The notes beneath the pieces are model-generated. The model searched no databases and was not told the origin of the DNA. It saw only the letters and a program-made list of their open reading frames with translations. From the NCBI GenBank assembly GCA_019694795.1, contig JAIBBF010000010.1:1-64000 (forward strand): 64,000 bases of DNA, given 5' to 3'. The stretch is from Flavobacteriales bacterium (lineage in GTDB: Bacteria > Bacteroidota > Bacteroidia > Flavobacteriales_D > UBA2798). A program made the translations under genes and the position numbers. Positions 7,411 to 15,763 of the stretch are shown piece by piece (position 1 is the stretch's first letter; every line of letters starts with the position of its first letter).

Positions 7411-8203
7411 ATGTGGCAGATTGTTTTCTAATAATCCTCGAAAATAGTTTTGGGAATAATCGTTTTAAAGTAACTGCTTTAATTTCTTTACCTCCCACTA
7501 ATACTTCCTCTTTATTTTTAGAAACAGCATTTAAAATTTTAATAGCACAAACGTCCGCAGGCATACCTGTTTCCTGATTATGATCCATCACGCCATGGGC
7601 TGTGCCATCTTTACTGAGCGCATTAAGTGAAATTGGGGTATTAATTTTTCCGGGACAAACAATGGTAACACGAATGCCTTTTTTTTCTTCCTCTAAGCGC
7701 AAAGACTCATAAAAACCATGCAATGCATGCTTGGCTGCGGAATAAGCAGAACGAAGGAAAAAACCGAATTTACCGGCAATGGAACTCATGATTACAAAAT
7801 GTCCGTAACCCTGTTGTTTCATAATCGGGAGTACAGCTTTGGTAAGTGCAATGTTTCCAAAATAATTAACCTCCATAATTTTTCGGTCCACCTCCATACT
7901 GGTTTCAGCAGCATTTCCTCGTTGAGAAACACCACCATTATTTACCAAAATATCGATTCGTCCAAATTCTAAAACGACCTTAGAAACCAATACCGGAAAT
8001 TCTTCTTGTTTTTCAAGATCCAGAGGCAGAATCATGATTTTATTTTCAGGCGAACAGGCTTTTTTTACGCGTTCAAGTTCGGTTGCCCTGCGTGCAGAAA
8101 GAATTAATTGTGCTCCAGCTTTAGAAAATGCATAAGCCAATTCTTCTCCGATGCCGGAAGAAGCTCCGGTAATCCATACCACCTTATTTCTGAAATTTTG
8201 CAT
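7409..8203 (-). CDS. SDR family NAD(P)-dependent oxidoreductase
   Basis: This 264-residue classical short-chain dehydrogenase has the Rossmann motif TGASSGIG at 12-19, the NNGG motif near 88-91, the catalytic serine in the MSSIAGK segment (140/141), and YSAAK with Tyr154 and Lys158. The loop after the active site (VCPGKINTPIS) is typical of this family. The overall look is close to DHRS7-like SDRs, whose substrates are often lipids or steroids, but the substrate cannot be inferred. The gene is divergent from an Rrf2 regulator with a perfect inverted repeat between them, so it is a likely regulatory target. Confidence 0.88.
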   Translation of the reverse strand: MQNFRNKVVWITGASSGIGEELAYAFSKAGAQLILSARRATELERVKKACSPENKIMILPLDLEKQEEFPVLVSKVVLEFGRIDILVNNGGVSQRGNAAETSMEVDRKIMEVNYFGNIALTKAVLPIMKQQGYGHFVIMSSIAGKFGFFLRSAYSAAKHALHGFYESLRLEEEKKGIRVTIVCPGKINTPISLNALSKDGTAHGVMDHNQETGMPADVCAIKILNAVSKNKEEVLVGGKEIKAVTLKRLFPKLFSRIIRKQSAT

Positions 8204-8236
8204 GATGCAATTTAAGAATTAAGCAGAACTTCCATA

Positions 8237-8259
8237 AATCCTATCTATTCTGTAGGATT
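8237..8259. promoter_or_regulatory. Probable Rrf2 operator, 7-9-7 inverted repeat
   Basis: AATCCTA (8237-8243) and TAGGATT (8253-8259) form a perfect inverted repeat with a 9-base spacer. It sits where the -33 element of the rrf2 promoter would be and 34-56 bases upstream of the divergent SDR start, so one bound dimer could control both genes. Rrf2 family members bind dyads of this overall size. Confidence 0.65.
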
Positions 8260-8270
8260 CATATTTTGAC

Positions 8271-8278
8271 TATATTTG
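8271..8278 (+). promoter_or_regulatory. -7 promoter element of the Rrf2 gene (TATATTTG)
   Basis: This is an exact TAnnTTTG match 5 bases before the ATG at 8284, so the transcript would be leaderless or nearly so. Confidence 0.6.
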
Positions 8279-8283
8279 ACTGT

Positions 8284-8733
8284 ATGCTATCCAAAAAAGC
8301 CAAATATTCCCTCAACGCTTTAACCTATCTGGCCCGTCACTACGGTGAAGGCCCTGTGTTAATTACTGATATTTCAACTGAAGAAAATATTCCCCGAAAA
8401 TTTCTGGAAGCTATTCTGCTTGAACTTAAAAGAAACGGAATTCTGGGAAGTAAAATGGGAAAAGGCGGAGGGTATTACCTGATTAAATCCCCTGCACAAG
8501 TAAATCTCGCCGATGTAATCCGGATTTTCGATGGAGCCATTGGATTATTACCCTGCGTTACCCATCGCTATTATCAGCCCTGCGATGAATGTCACGATGA
8601 AGAAGCCTGCGGAATTCGAAGCGTATTAAAAGAAGTGCGGGATGTCACCGTAAATGCCCTTAAAGAACGAACCCTTGAACAGATTCTTATCGAGGAGAAA
8701 AAGGGGAAGAAAAAGAAAAAGAAAAGTCCATAA
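8284..8733 (+). CDS. Rrf2 family transcriptional regulator, probable Fe-S sensor
   Basis: The 149-residue protein has the Rrf2 winged helix-turn-helix: MLSKKAKYSLNALTYLA at the start, then ISTEENIPRKFLEAILLEL and the wing GKGGGYYL. Cysteines at 91, 100, 103 and 109 (LPC, CDEC, ACGIR) lie where Rrf2 proteins such as IscR and NsrR bind a [2Fe-2S] or [4Fe-4S] cluster, so it probably senses iron-sulfur status, redox or NO. The lysine-rich tail (last 15 residues) is unusual and may bind DNA nonspecifically. I reject an upstream TTG start (8266) because it overlaps the promoter. It probably regulates itself and the divergent SDR gene through the 8237-8259 dyad. Confidence 0.88.
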   Translation: MLSKKAKYSLNALTYLARHYGEGPVLITDISTEENIPRKFLEAILLELKRNGILGSKMGKGGGYYLIKSPAQVNLADVIRIFDGAIGLLPCVTHRYYQPCDECHDEEACGIRSVLKEVRDVTVNALKERTLEQILIEEKKGKKKKKKSP

Positions 8734-8764
8734 AAAAACCCCCACCTTACGGCAGGGGCCTTTT
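8732..8764 (-). terminator. Terminator of the dcw/ftsZ-yqeY operon
   Basis: On the minus strand CCCCTGCC and GGTGGGGG pair, with two G-U wobbles, around a GTAA (GNRA-type) tetraloop. Outer G-U and A-U pairs and a run of seven T follow. On the plus strand the wobbles become mismatches, so it works mainly for the minus-strand operon. Confidence 0.75.
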
Positions 8765-8793
8765 CCTATAACAAACAACAAAACAAAAAACGA

Positions 8794-9237
8794 TTAACTC
8801 AACAATTGTTTTACAAGAGCAGAGATCAATTTACCATCTGCTTTACCTTGTAATTTAGCCATTGCAGGACCCATCACTTTTCCCATATCGGCAGCAGAAC
8901 TTGCACCAACCTGGGCAATGACTTCCTGAATAACAGCTTTCACTTGTTCTTCACTCATTTGTTCAGGCAAATACGCTTTAATAATATTTGCCTGAAATAA
9001 TTCAGGTTCTTCCAATTCGGGACGACCCTGCGCCTTGTAAATTTCTGCCGACTCCATACGTTGCTTGTACATCTTCTGCAAGATTTTTACTTCAGCATCC
9101 TCGGTTACTTCTCCAGTACCTTTTGTCTGCTCCAACAACAAAGCAGCCTTAATAGCACGAAGAGCTTCGAGTTTCTCTTTTTCTTTAGCCAGCATGGCCG
9201 ACTTGATATCGCTATTGATTTTATCGCTTAAACTCAT
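8794..9237 (-). CDS. GatB/YqeY domain-containing protein
   Basis: The 147-residue protein matches the YqeY family: MSLSDKINSDIKSAML near the start, LEALRAIKAALLLEQT, YKQRMESAEIYKAQGR, YLPEQMSEEQV and MGKVMGPAMAKLQGKADG. The fold is shared with the tail domain of GatB, the amidotransferase that makes Gln-tRNA, and may bind tRNA, but the free-standing protein has no settled function. I use the ATG at 9237; an extension to 9279 would run to the edge of ftsZ and lacks family similarity. It is the last gene of the minus-strand cluster, 41 bases after ftsZ, a neighbourhood common in Bacteroidetes. Confidence 0.88.
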   Translation of the reverse strand: MSLSDKINSDIKSAMLAKEKEKLEALRAIKAALLLEQTKGTGEVTEDAEVKILQKMYKQRMESAEIYKAQGRPELEEPELFQANIIKAYLPEQMSEEQVKAVIQEVIAQVGASSAADMGKVMGPAMAKLQGKADGKLISALVKQLLS

Positions 9238-9278
9238 AATAAAAAAATTTAGGGAGAGCGAAAACTCCCCCGTCATCA

Positions 9279-11165
9279 TTAATCTACATTATCGTGAAGA
9301 AACGAATTGTTCGATAAACCACTTTTACCATTTTCATCTTTTCCTCCAACAGAATATTTAGAAATATTCGATTCGGAAGAATGACGGGTGTTTTCCAGAT
9401 TCACATTTCTGCGAAGGTAGGCCGGTTGATTTTCGATTTCGTTTAATCCACTTGGCGTTTTAATTTTTGCGGTCAATTCTTTTAAACGCGCAAAACGCTC
9501 ATTGGCTCTTTTCTGTTGCTCTTCTGCACTCATTTGCTTTTCCTTTTGCGGATCGATGTTCTCTACCGGAAAAAGTGATGATTGAGATTCAGATTTTACT
9601 TCAGAACGAACTTCTGTTTGTTTGTTCTCCATTTTAACTTCCGGAGTAACATTATTTACAGGAGTCGAAGTTGAATTATCATTGGAAGTTTCTTCCAAAT
9701 CTTCTTCGGTTAACCAGTGACGAATAACTTCTTTTTTCGGTTCTTCATTCACGATTTCCGGAGTTTTAATCTCTGCTTCGAATGTTTCAACCACAGGCGT
9801 TTTAACTTCAGCAACCGGAGTTTCAGAAATCACTTCCTCTACCGACGATTCAAATTCATATTCGAAGGTCTCTGTTTCTTCAGAAGAAACATCGAGTGTA
9901 TGTTTTATTACCGGCTCAGGTGTTTCAACCTCCATTTCAGTGATGGAAATTTTTTCTTCAGCGATCGGCGTTTCAACAATTTTTAAAACAGGTTCATCCG
10001 ACGAAACTGTTTCTGCAACAGGTTCTGCAATGGTTTCCGGACCCGCATTCTTCAGATAAGGTTCAATTACTTTTTCTGAAGTTGGATTCATTTGCGTTGG
10101 AGAAGAAACAGGACTTGTAATCAGATTTCCGGTTACAACAGGTGTTTCTTCGGTAAGTGTTACCACTTTCTTTTCCGGCATTTTCATAGTTACACCAGTG
10201 TCCGGCGTACGATTAAATCCGGTAGCGATAACGGTAACCAATACCTGATCTCCCAATTCCTCATCGAAACCATGTCCCCAGATTACATCTGCTGTAGATC
10301 CGGCTTCTTCCTGAATGAAATCTGTAATCTCAGCAATTTCATCCATGGTAACTTCCTGTGTTCCGTAGGTGATATTCAACAATACAAATTTTGCACCTTG
10401 AATGTGATTATCATTCAACAATGGTGAAGAAAGTGCTTTCTCTACAGCAACACGTGCACGATTTTCTCCCGCAGCTGTAGCTGATCCCATAATAGCGACA
10501 CCACTGTTACGCATTACCGTATTCACATCGTTGAAATCGACGTTAATTAAACCGGTAACGGAAATCATTTCTGCAATACCACGAGCTGCAGTGTTCAGCA
10601 CCTCATCTGCTTGTCCGAATGCATTGGCAAGCGTAAGGTTACCATACATCTCACGCAGTTTATCATTATTGATCACCAATAAAGTATCTACTGCATTGCG
10701 CATGCTTTCTAAACCTTCTTCGGCTTGTTGCTTTCTTTTCTTCCCTTCGAAAGAAAATGGAATAGTAACAATACCTACAGTTAGAATCCCCATGTCTTTC
10801 GCTACCTGCGCAATAACCGGAGCAGCACCTGTACCGGTACCACCGCCCATTCCTGCAGTAATGAAAACCATTTTGGTATTCTGACTTAAAAAGCTTTTAA
10901 TGTCGTCGATATTCTCGATTGCCGCATTGCGACCAACTTCAGGTAATGCTCCTGCACCCAGTCCTTGCGTAAGACTGGATCCTAATTGAATTTTAGTTGG
11001 AACAGGACTCATTTCGAGCGACTGACTATCGGTGTTGCAGACGATAAAGTCGACACCTTTAATTTGCTGGCGGAACATGTAGTTAACGGCATTACTTCCG
11101 CCACCACCAACTCCAATCACCTTAATGATCGAAGATTGTTCTCTGGGTAATTCAAACTTAAACAT
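9279..11165 (-). CDS. ftsZ: Cell division GTPase FtsZ with long C-terminal extension
   Basis: FtsZ polymerises at midcell to form the division ring. The globular GTPase domain (about 1-320) shows [13 protein letters not shown] and the tubulin signature GGGTGTG at residues 107-113. Total length is 628 residues against roughly 380 in E. coli. The extra sequence is an acidic, Glu/Val/Pro-rich linker (about 330-570), followed by PAYLRR at 581-586, a motif that Bacteroidetes FtsZ proteins carry near the C-terminus. A further 42-residue polar tail follows. The gene lies 45 bases after ftsA, preceded by a CAA-rich leader. Confidence 0.97.
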   Translation of the reverse strand: MFKFELPREQSSIIKVIGVGGGGSNAVNYMFRQQIKGVDFIVCNTDSQSLEMSPVPTKIQLGSSLTQGLGAGALPEVGRNAAIENIDDIKSFLSQNTKMVFITAGMGGGTGTGAAPVIAQVAKDMGILTVGIVTIPFSFEGKKRKQQAEEGLESMRNAVDTLLVINNDKLREMYGNLTLANAFGQADEVLNTAARGIAEMISVTGLINVDFNDVNTVMRNSGVAIMGSATAAGENRARVAVEKALSSPLLNDNHIQGAKFVLLNITYGTQEVTMDEIAEITDFIQEEAGSTADVIWGHGFDEELGDQVLVTVIATGFNRTPDTGVTMKMPEKKVVTLTEETPVVTGNLITSPVSSPTQMNPTSEKVIEPYLKNAGPETIAEPVAETVSSDEPVLKIVETPIAEEKISITEMEVETPEPVIKHTLDVSSEETETFEYEFESSVEEVISETPVAEVKTPVVETFEAEIKTPEIVNEEPKKEVIRHWLTEEDLEETSNDNSTSTPVNNVTPEVKMENKQTEVRSEVKSESQSSLFPVENIDPQKEKQMSAEEQQKRANERFARLKELTAKIKTPSGLNEIENQPAYLRRNVNLENTRHSSESNISKYSVGGKDENGKSGLSNNSFLHDNVD

Positions 11166-11210
11166 AAGCTTTGAGTTTTGGTTTGTTGTTATTGTTGTTT
11201 GTTGTTTGCT
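11166..11210 (-). promoter_or_regulatory. CAA/AAC-rich leader of ftsZ
   Basis: The 45-base ftsA-ftsZ spacer read on the minus strand is a run of AAC/CAA units (for example AACAACAAACAACAATAAC) with no G-rich Shine-Dalgarno sequence and no hairpin. A similar leader precedes ftsA. It probably keeps the start region unstructured for ribosome loading. Confidence 0.5.
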
Positions 11211-12482
11211 TTAATCAATATCCTCTTCGAAGAAGGACTTCCCTACTTTACCGAAAATCTTTTCGAAGAAGTTTCCTTTTGTTTTCTGAGAGTGAGTTTT
11301 AATGGAAGTTGTTTTACTTCTTGCTTGTTTTTCATATTTCTGGAAGCCCATAAGAACTAATCCAACACCGGTAGAGAACATTGGACTGGTTACTTCTTCT
11401 GCTCCTTTAGAAAGATGTTCGGTAGGGTAACCGATACGAGCATCCATTCCGGTAATGTATTCGAACAATTGAGTGATGTGTTTCAATTGCGAACCACCGC
11501 CGGTGACAACAATTCCACCAATCAATTTTTTCTCGTATCCGGAATTTTTGATTTCGTAATAAACATGCTCAACAATTTCTTCCATTCTCGCCTGAATGAT
11601 GGATGCAAGATTGCGAACTGAAATTTCTTTCGGTTCACGTCCGCGTAAACCAGGAATACAAACGATTTCGTTGGCCTGACTTTCACTGGCAAGCGCACTA
11701 CCGAATTTTACTTTCAGTAATTCTGCTTGTTTATGAATGATGGTGCATCCGTCTTTTACGTCTTCAGTAATTACATTACCACCAAATGGAATTACGGCAG
11801 TGTGACGAATAATTCCATCCTGGAAAATGGCAATGTCGGTAGTACCGCCACCAATATCTACCAGTACAACACCCGCTTCTTTTTCTTCCATGCTAAGCAC
11901 AGCTTCGGAAGAGGCAAGTGGTTCTAGAATTAATTCATCTACTTCCAGTCCTGCTTTTGCAACACATTTATGAATGTTTTTTGCAGCAGCTATTTGTCCG
12001 GTTATAATATGGAAATTCGCTTCGAGTCGAATACCCGACATACCAATCGGATCTTTTATTCCCTGTTCATTATCCACAATATATTCCTGCGGCAACACGT
12101 GAATAATTTCTTCACCCGGCAGCATCACCAGTTTATACATGTCTTCAATCAGCGCATCGATATCATCCTGCGCAATTTCTTCATCTACACTGTTGCGTGT
12201 GCGAATACCACGGTGTTGCAGACTCTTGATATGTTGTCCCGCAATACCTACGTTCACCACATTGATTTCAACTCCCGATTTTCGGGATGCTTCTTCCACG
12301 GCTGCTTTAATTGATGCAACCGTTTTTTCAATGTTAGAAACTACGCCACGGGTAACGCCTACCGATTCCGATTTTCCTACGCCGAGGATTTCGATCTTGC
12401 CGTGTTCATTTTTGCGACCCACCAGGCAGGCAATTTTGGTGGTTCCGATGTCGAGTCCGACGATGATCTCAGGTGATTCCAT
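11211..12482 (-). CDS. ftsA: Cell division protein FtsA
   Basis: This 423-residue actin-like ATPase tethers FtsZ to the membrane. Visible motifs are phosphate-1 GLDIGTTKIACLVG, the phosphate-2 segment VVLVDIGGGTTDIAIF, and the adenosine motif GGIVVTGGGSQLKHI. The C-terminus ends with a basic/aromatic stretch (NFFEKIFGKVGKSFFEE) that fits the amphipathic membrane-targeting helix. It stands between ftsQ and ftsZ in the normal order. A 55-base CAA-rich leader precedes it, which may set its translation independently of ftsQ. Confidence 0.97.
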   Translation of the reverse strand: MESPEIIVGLDIGTTKIACLVGRKNEHGKIEILGVGKSESVGVTRGVVSNIEKTVASIKAAVEEASRKSGVEINVVNVGIAGQHIKSLQHRGIRTRNSVDEEIAQDDIDALIEDMYKLVMLPGEEIIHVLPQEYIVDNEQGIKDPIGMSGIRLEANFHIITGQIAAAKNIHKCVAKAGLEVDELILEPLASSEAVLSMEEKEAGVVLVDIGGGTTDIAIFQDGIIRHTAVIPFGGNVITEDVKDGCTIIHKQAELLKVKFGSALASESQANEIVCIPGLRGREPKEISVRNLASIIQARMEEIVEHVYYEIKNSGYEKKLIGGIVVTGGGSQLKHITQLFEYITGMDARIGYPTEHLSKGAEEVTSPMFSTGVGLVLMGFQKYEKQARSKTTSIKTHSQKTKGNFFEKIFGKVGKSFFEEDID

Positions 12483-12537
12483 ACTACTTATGTTGTTTGT
12501 TGTTGTTGTTTGTTATTGTTGTTTTGTTTGTGCATTT
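12483..12537 (-). promoter_or_regulatory. CAA/AAC-rich leader of ftsA
   Basis: The 55-base ftsQ-ftsA spacer on the minus strand is almost entirely AAC/CAA/AAT units, like the ftsZ leader. No terminator or -7 element is obvious in it. Confidence 0.5.
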
Positions 12538-13323
12538 CTATTTTCGGGAACAGACAATCTGATCCTTGTATTTTAAATTAATAGTGTCGTAAAGATTCCA
12601 ACCGGTTTTTCTTAATCCTTCCTGATAGAATACTTTTAGCTTATTGAATTTCGCTTCCAGATGGGTGGTATCACCAAAAATAATCCGATGATCTCCAACC
12701 ACTGGAATTAGTTCCATATCGCCCGAAGGCTCAAAATATATTTCCTGAATCTGTGCCGACCAGAAGGGATCATTAGAAATATAACTGGCCATTGCAAAAA
12801 CATCATCTGTTTTAAATCCTGCACGTAAACTCGAATCTGATGCTATTTCATAAGCGCTCTCCTCTACAAATGGCTCACTGATATATCCGTTTACCACCAG
12901 AACACGCGGATAATAATGTTCTGAAATAGGCATTTGATAACCACGGTCGTCGATATAAAATTGTCGTCCATTAAGATTCAAAACTCGAACAATCGGGTTG
13001 CGTTGTGTAACGGAAATCCCAATATTTCCATCAATCGTTTTATAAACCTCCGCATCCTGAACTTCCGAAATATTCAATAGAACCTGTTCTATTTCCCCAA
13101 CCTTAATTTCTTTAAACTTTTTCCCTACCGGATATACATGTGTTTGTTTTAATTTATCGATTAGCAATTCATTATTTAAAAACATCATTCCATTGGAATG
13201 ATCAATAGAAATGCTCACATTATTGCATACCAATTCCGATTGAGATCCGCTTACAAATCCCAGCATGATTAACATTGTAACAGGCAATGCAATCCAGAAT
13301 ACGATATTTAATATTCGTTTCAT
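12538..13323 (-). CDS. ftsQ: Cell division protein FtsQ-like (POTRA domain)
   Basis: The 261-residue bitopic protein has a membrane helix at about 4-24 and a periplasmic POTRA-type domain (ELLIDKLKQTHVYPVG ... VEQVLLNISEVQDAEVYKTIDGNIGISVTQRNPIVRV), then a beta domain. FtsQ links early and late division proteins (the FtsB/FtsL subcomplex). Sequence conservation is low in this phylum, so the call leans on its position between murC and ftsA. Its start overlaps the murC stop by four bases (ATGA). Confidence 0.9.
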   Translation of the reverse strand: MKRILNIVFWIALPVTMLIMLGFVSGSQSELVCNNVSISIDHSNGMMFLNNELLIDKLKQTHVYPVGKKFKEIKVGEIEQVLLNISEVQDAEVYKTIDGNIGISVTQRNPIVRVLNLNGRQFYIDDRGYQMPISEHYYPRVLVVNGYISEPFVEESAYEIASDSSLRAGFKTDDVFAMASYISNDPFWSAQIQEIYFEPSGDMELIPVVGDHRIIFGDTTHLEAKFNKLKVFYQEGLRKTGWNLYDTINLKYKDQIVCSRK

Positions 13324-14666
13324 TCCCTTGTTAATCCATTTTTAATTTCCATTGGTAAACGATCAATATCACCGGCACCCAAAATCAGTGTAACTTCAGG
13401 TTTGCGTTGACAAATTTCTTTTACTGCATCTTCTTTTGATAATAATTCTTTATGAGGACCATTCACGAGTTCCAATAATTTAGCAGAAGTAATTCCATCA
13501 ATCGGTTTCTCTCTTGCGGGATAAATATCCAGTAAAATGAGTTCATCCAACAGGGATAGACTTTCGGCAAATTCACGCATGAAATCACGTGTTCTGGTGA
13601 ATAAATGCGGTTGAAAAACACCGGTAATTTTTTTACCAGCAAACAATTCCTTTGCAGCCCCAATCGCAGCACGCAATTCCACCGGGTGATGCGCGTAATC
13701 ATCAATCAGATTCAATTGTTCGGAACGAATATAAAATTCGAAGCGACGTTTAATTCCTCTGAAATTTTTTAATGCCTCACGAATCCCCTTTTCATTTGCG
13801 CCATAGTTCAATGCTAAAGTGATAGCTGCACAGGCATTTTCGATGTTATGTCGACCCGGCATTGCAAATTCGAGGTTTGAAATGGAGCATTGCTCTCCGA
13901 TAAAATCGAAAACAAAATATCCATTTTCAACCCGAATATTTTCAGCACGGTTTAATGATTCACCGGCATAATATTGAACCGGGACTTTACTGCTGATATT
14001 TAAAGGTAATTGACTACGAACGACAAGATGTCCATCCACCGAAATTCCATTTACAAATTCTGCATAAGCAGAAAGCATATTTTCAGGCGTACCGTAAATA
14101 TCGAGGTGATCAGGATCAACTGCCGTAACGATTACGCCATCGCGTTTTAATTGCAAAAACGAACGATCGTATTCATCTGCCTCCATAACAACCAGTGAAG
14201 GATTCCCTTCAATATAATTGCTGCCATAATTCGCCGCGATGCCACCTAAAAAGGCAGTGCAATTAACACCACTGGATTTTAAAATATGAGTAAGCAAGGT
14301 GGTGGTGGTGGTTTTTCCGTGTGTGCCTGCAACACATAAACAGGTTGCATTCCTGGAAATAATCCCCAACACTTCTGCACGCTTTTTAATAGGTAAACCG
14401 CTTTTCTCTAAATAAACGCGTTCGTTTGAATCTACGGGAATTGCAGGTGTAATTACCACAAAGTCGATATCCGAAGGAATTAATTCCGGTCGATCTTCAT
14501 AATGAATTTGCATTCCCATTTTTTCCATTTCTGCCGTTAATGCGGTAGATGTTTTATCATAACCCGAAATACGAATTCCCAGCGAATGAAAATACCTCGC
14601 CAGGGCGCTCATGCCTATTCCGCCGATGCCTAAAAAGTAGATATGTCGCGTTTCGTTCACGTTCAT
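13320..14666 (-). CDS. murC: UDP-N-acetylmuramate--L-alanine ligase MurC
   Basis: MurC adds L-Ala to UDP-MurNAc in the cytosol with ATP. The 448-residue protein shows the UDP-binding GIGGIGMSALARYFHSLG at the N-terminus, the ATP P-loop AGTHGKTTTTTLLTH (about 114-128), MEADEYDRSFL, and DDYAHHPVE in the C-terminal domain. These are the diagnostic MurC motifs, distinct from MurD and MurE. Both flanking junctions (murG-murC and murC-ftsQ) are four-base ATGA overlaps, so the three genes are probably translated in a coupled way. Confidence 0.97.
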   Translation of the reverse strand: MNVNETRHIYFLGIGGIGMSALARYFHSLGIRISGYDKTSTALTAEMEKMGMQIHYEDRPELIPSDIDFVVITPAIPVDSNERVYLEKSGLPIKKRAEVLGIISRNATCLCVAGTHGKTTTTTLLTHILKSSGVNCTAFLGGIAANYGSNYIEGNPSLVVMEADEYDRSFLQLKRDGVIVTAVDPDHLDIYGTPENMLSAYAEFVNGISVDGHLVVRSQLPLNISSKVPVQYYAGESLNRAENIRVENGYFVFDFIGEQCSISNLEFAMPGRHNIENACAAITLALNYGANEKGIREALKNFRGIKRRFEFYIRSEQLNLIDDYAHHPVELRAAIGAAKELFAGKKITGVFQPHLFTRTRDFMREFAESLSLLDELILLDIYPAREKPIDGITSAKLLELVNGPHKELLSKEDAVKEICQRKPEVTLILGAGDIDRLPMEIKNGLTRE

Positions 14667-15763
14667 TTTACCAAATCCATAATTACACCGGCAATCGCAT
14701 CTGCCGAATTCACAAATCCCATTCCTCCGATATTACGATGCAATCCAAAACATTTTTCTTCATCTTTCAGCAATTCAACTGCTGTGATTCCTAATTTCTC
14801 CTTTGCTTCAACATCTTTTACCAATAAAGCGGCATGGTGGTTGACCAAAGCCATGGCATTTTTTGTCTGATGATCTTCTGCCACATTGGGAGAAGGTACC
14901 AGAATGACCGGTTTACGAACTAAACACAATTCGGAAATTGCAATTGCTCCCGCTCTGGAAATAACCACATCAGCCATAGCATAACCCAAATCCATTCGTG
15001 TGATAAAATCAAAAACTTTAATATGGTCGCATTTCAATTCTTCCACCGCTTTTTTTGCACGATCGAAATAGGTTTTTCCGGTTTGCCATACTACCTGAAT
15101 CTCCTCTTTTTTTAATTTCGGCAAATACAACTCAATGGCTTCATTGATGGTTCGCGCACCTAAACTACCGCCAACAATTAACAGCGTTTTCTTATCTGCA
15201 TTTAAACCGAAAAATTCAGCGGCACGCGGACGTTTACCTTCCAGCATTACGACTTCTTCGCGTACGGGATTTCCGGTGAGAATAATTTTCTCCTTCGGAA
15301 ACCATTTATCCAAACCATCATAGGCAACACAAATTTTATTGACGGATCCTGCCAATAATTTATTTGTTTTACCCGGAAACGAATTCTGCTCCTGAATTAC
15401 GGTAGGTATTCTTTTTTGTGTGGCAATTTTTAACATGGGTCCACTAGCATACCCTCCTACTCCAACAACTACATCCGGATTAAATTCACGAATTACGTTT
15501 CGTCCTTTAATCATGCTTCCAAAAAGATTCCAGAAAAATGAAAACCATTTAAAGGTAATTTTCCGTGGCATCCCCTGAATTTTTAATCCCACAATTTTAT
15601 ATCCGGCGGCCGGAACCTTTTCCATTTCCATGCGGCCTTCTGCTCCAACAAATAAAATATCGAGATCAGGATTCTTTTTCTTTAATGCATTTGCAATAGC
15701 TACAGCAGGGAAAATATGTCCACCCGTTCCTCCTCCACTAATTAAAACTTTACGCAACGACAT
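14663..15763 (-). CDS. murG: UDP-GlcNAc--lipid I GlcNAc transferase MurG
   Basis: MurG adds GlcNAc to lipid I to make lipid II on the inner face of the membrane. The protein of 366 residues has the GGGTGGHIFPAVAIA motif at the N-terminus, GGSLGARTINEAI in the UDP-binding C-domain, and SRAGAIAISEL with PSPNVAEDHQTKNA, all typical of the family. I take the ATG at 15763 because MSLRKVLISGGGTGGH is the usual N-terminus. An in-frame upstream start at 15805 would overlap ftsW by 56 bases. With this start the overlap with ftsW is 14 bases. Confidence 0.96.
   Translation of the reverse strand: MSLRKVLISGGGTGGHIFPAVAIANALKKKNPDLDILFVGAEGRMEMEKVPAAGYKIVGLKIQGMPRKITFKWFSFFWNLFGSMIKGRNVIREFNPDVVVGVGGYASGPMLKIATQKRIPTVIQEQNSFPGKTNKLLAGSVNKICVAYDGLDKWFPKEKIILTGNPVREEVVMLEGKRPRAAEFFGLNADKKTLLIVGGSLGARTINEAIELYLPKLKKEEIQVVWQTGKTYFDRAKKAVEELKCDHIKVFDFITRMDLGYAMADVVISRAGAIAISELCLVRKPVILVPSPNVAEDHQTKNAMALVNHHAALLVKDVEAKEKLGITAVELLKDEEKCFGLHRNIGGMGFVNSADAIAGVIMDLVK

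Noticed and set aside
9717-10427. Two plus-strand open frames opposite ftsZ
   Set aside because: They mirror the Glu-rich linker and GTPase domain of ftsZ and give Phe/Arg-rich products with no plausible fold.
11166-12537. Possible CRISPR-like or microsatellite repeats in the ftsA and ftsZ spacers
   Set aside because: The units are 3-7 bases, imperfect and confined to two leaders; there are no spacers or cas genes. I treat them as translation leaders.
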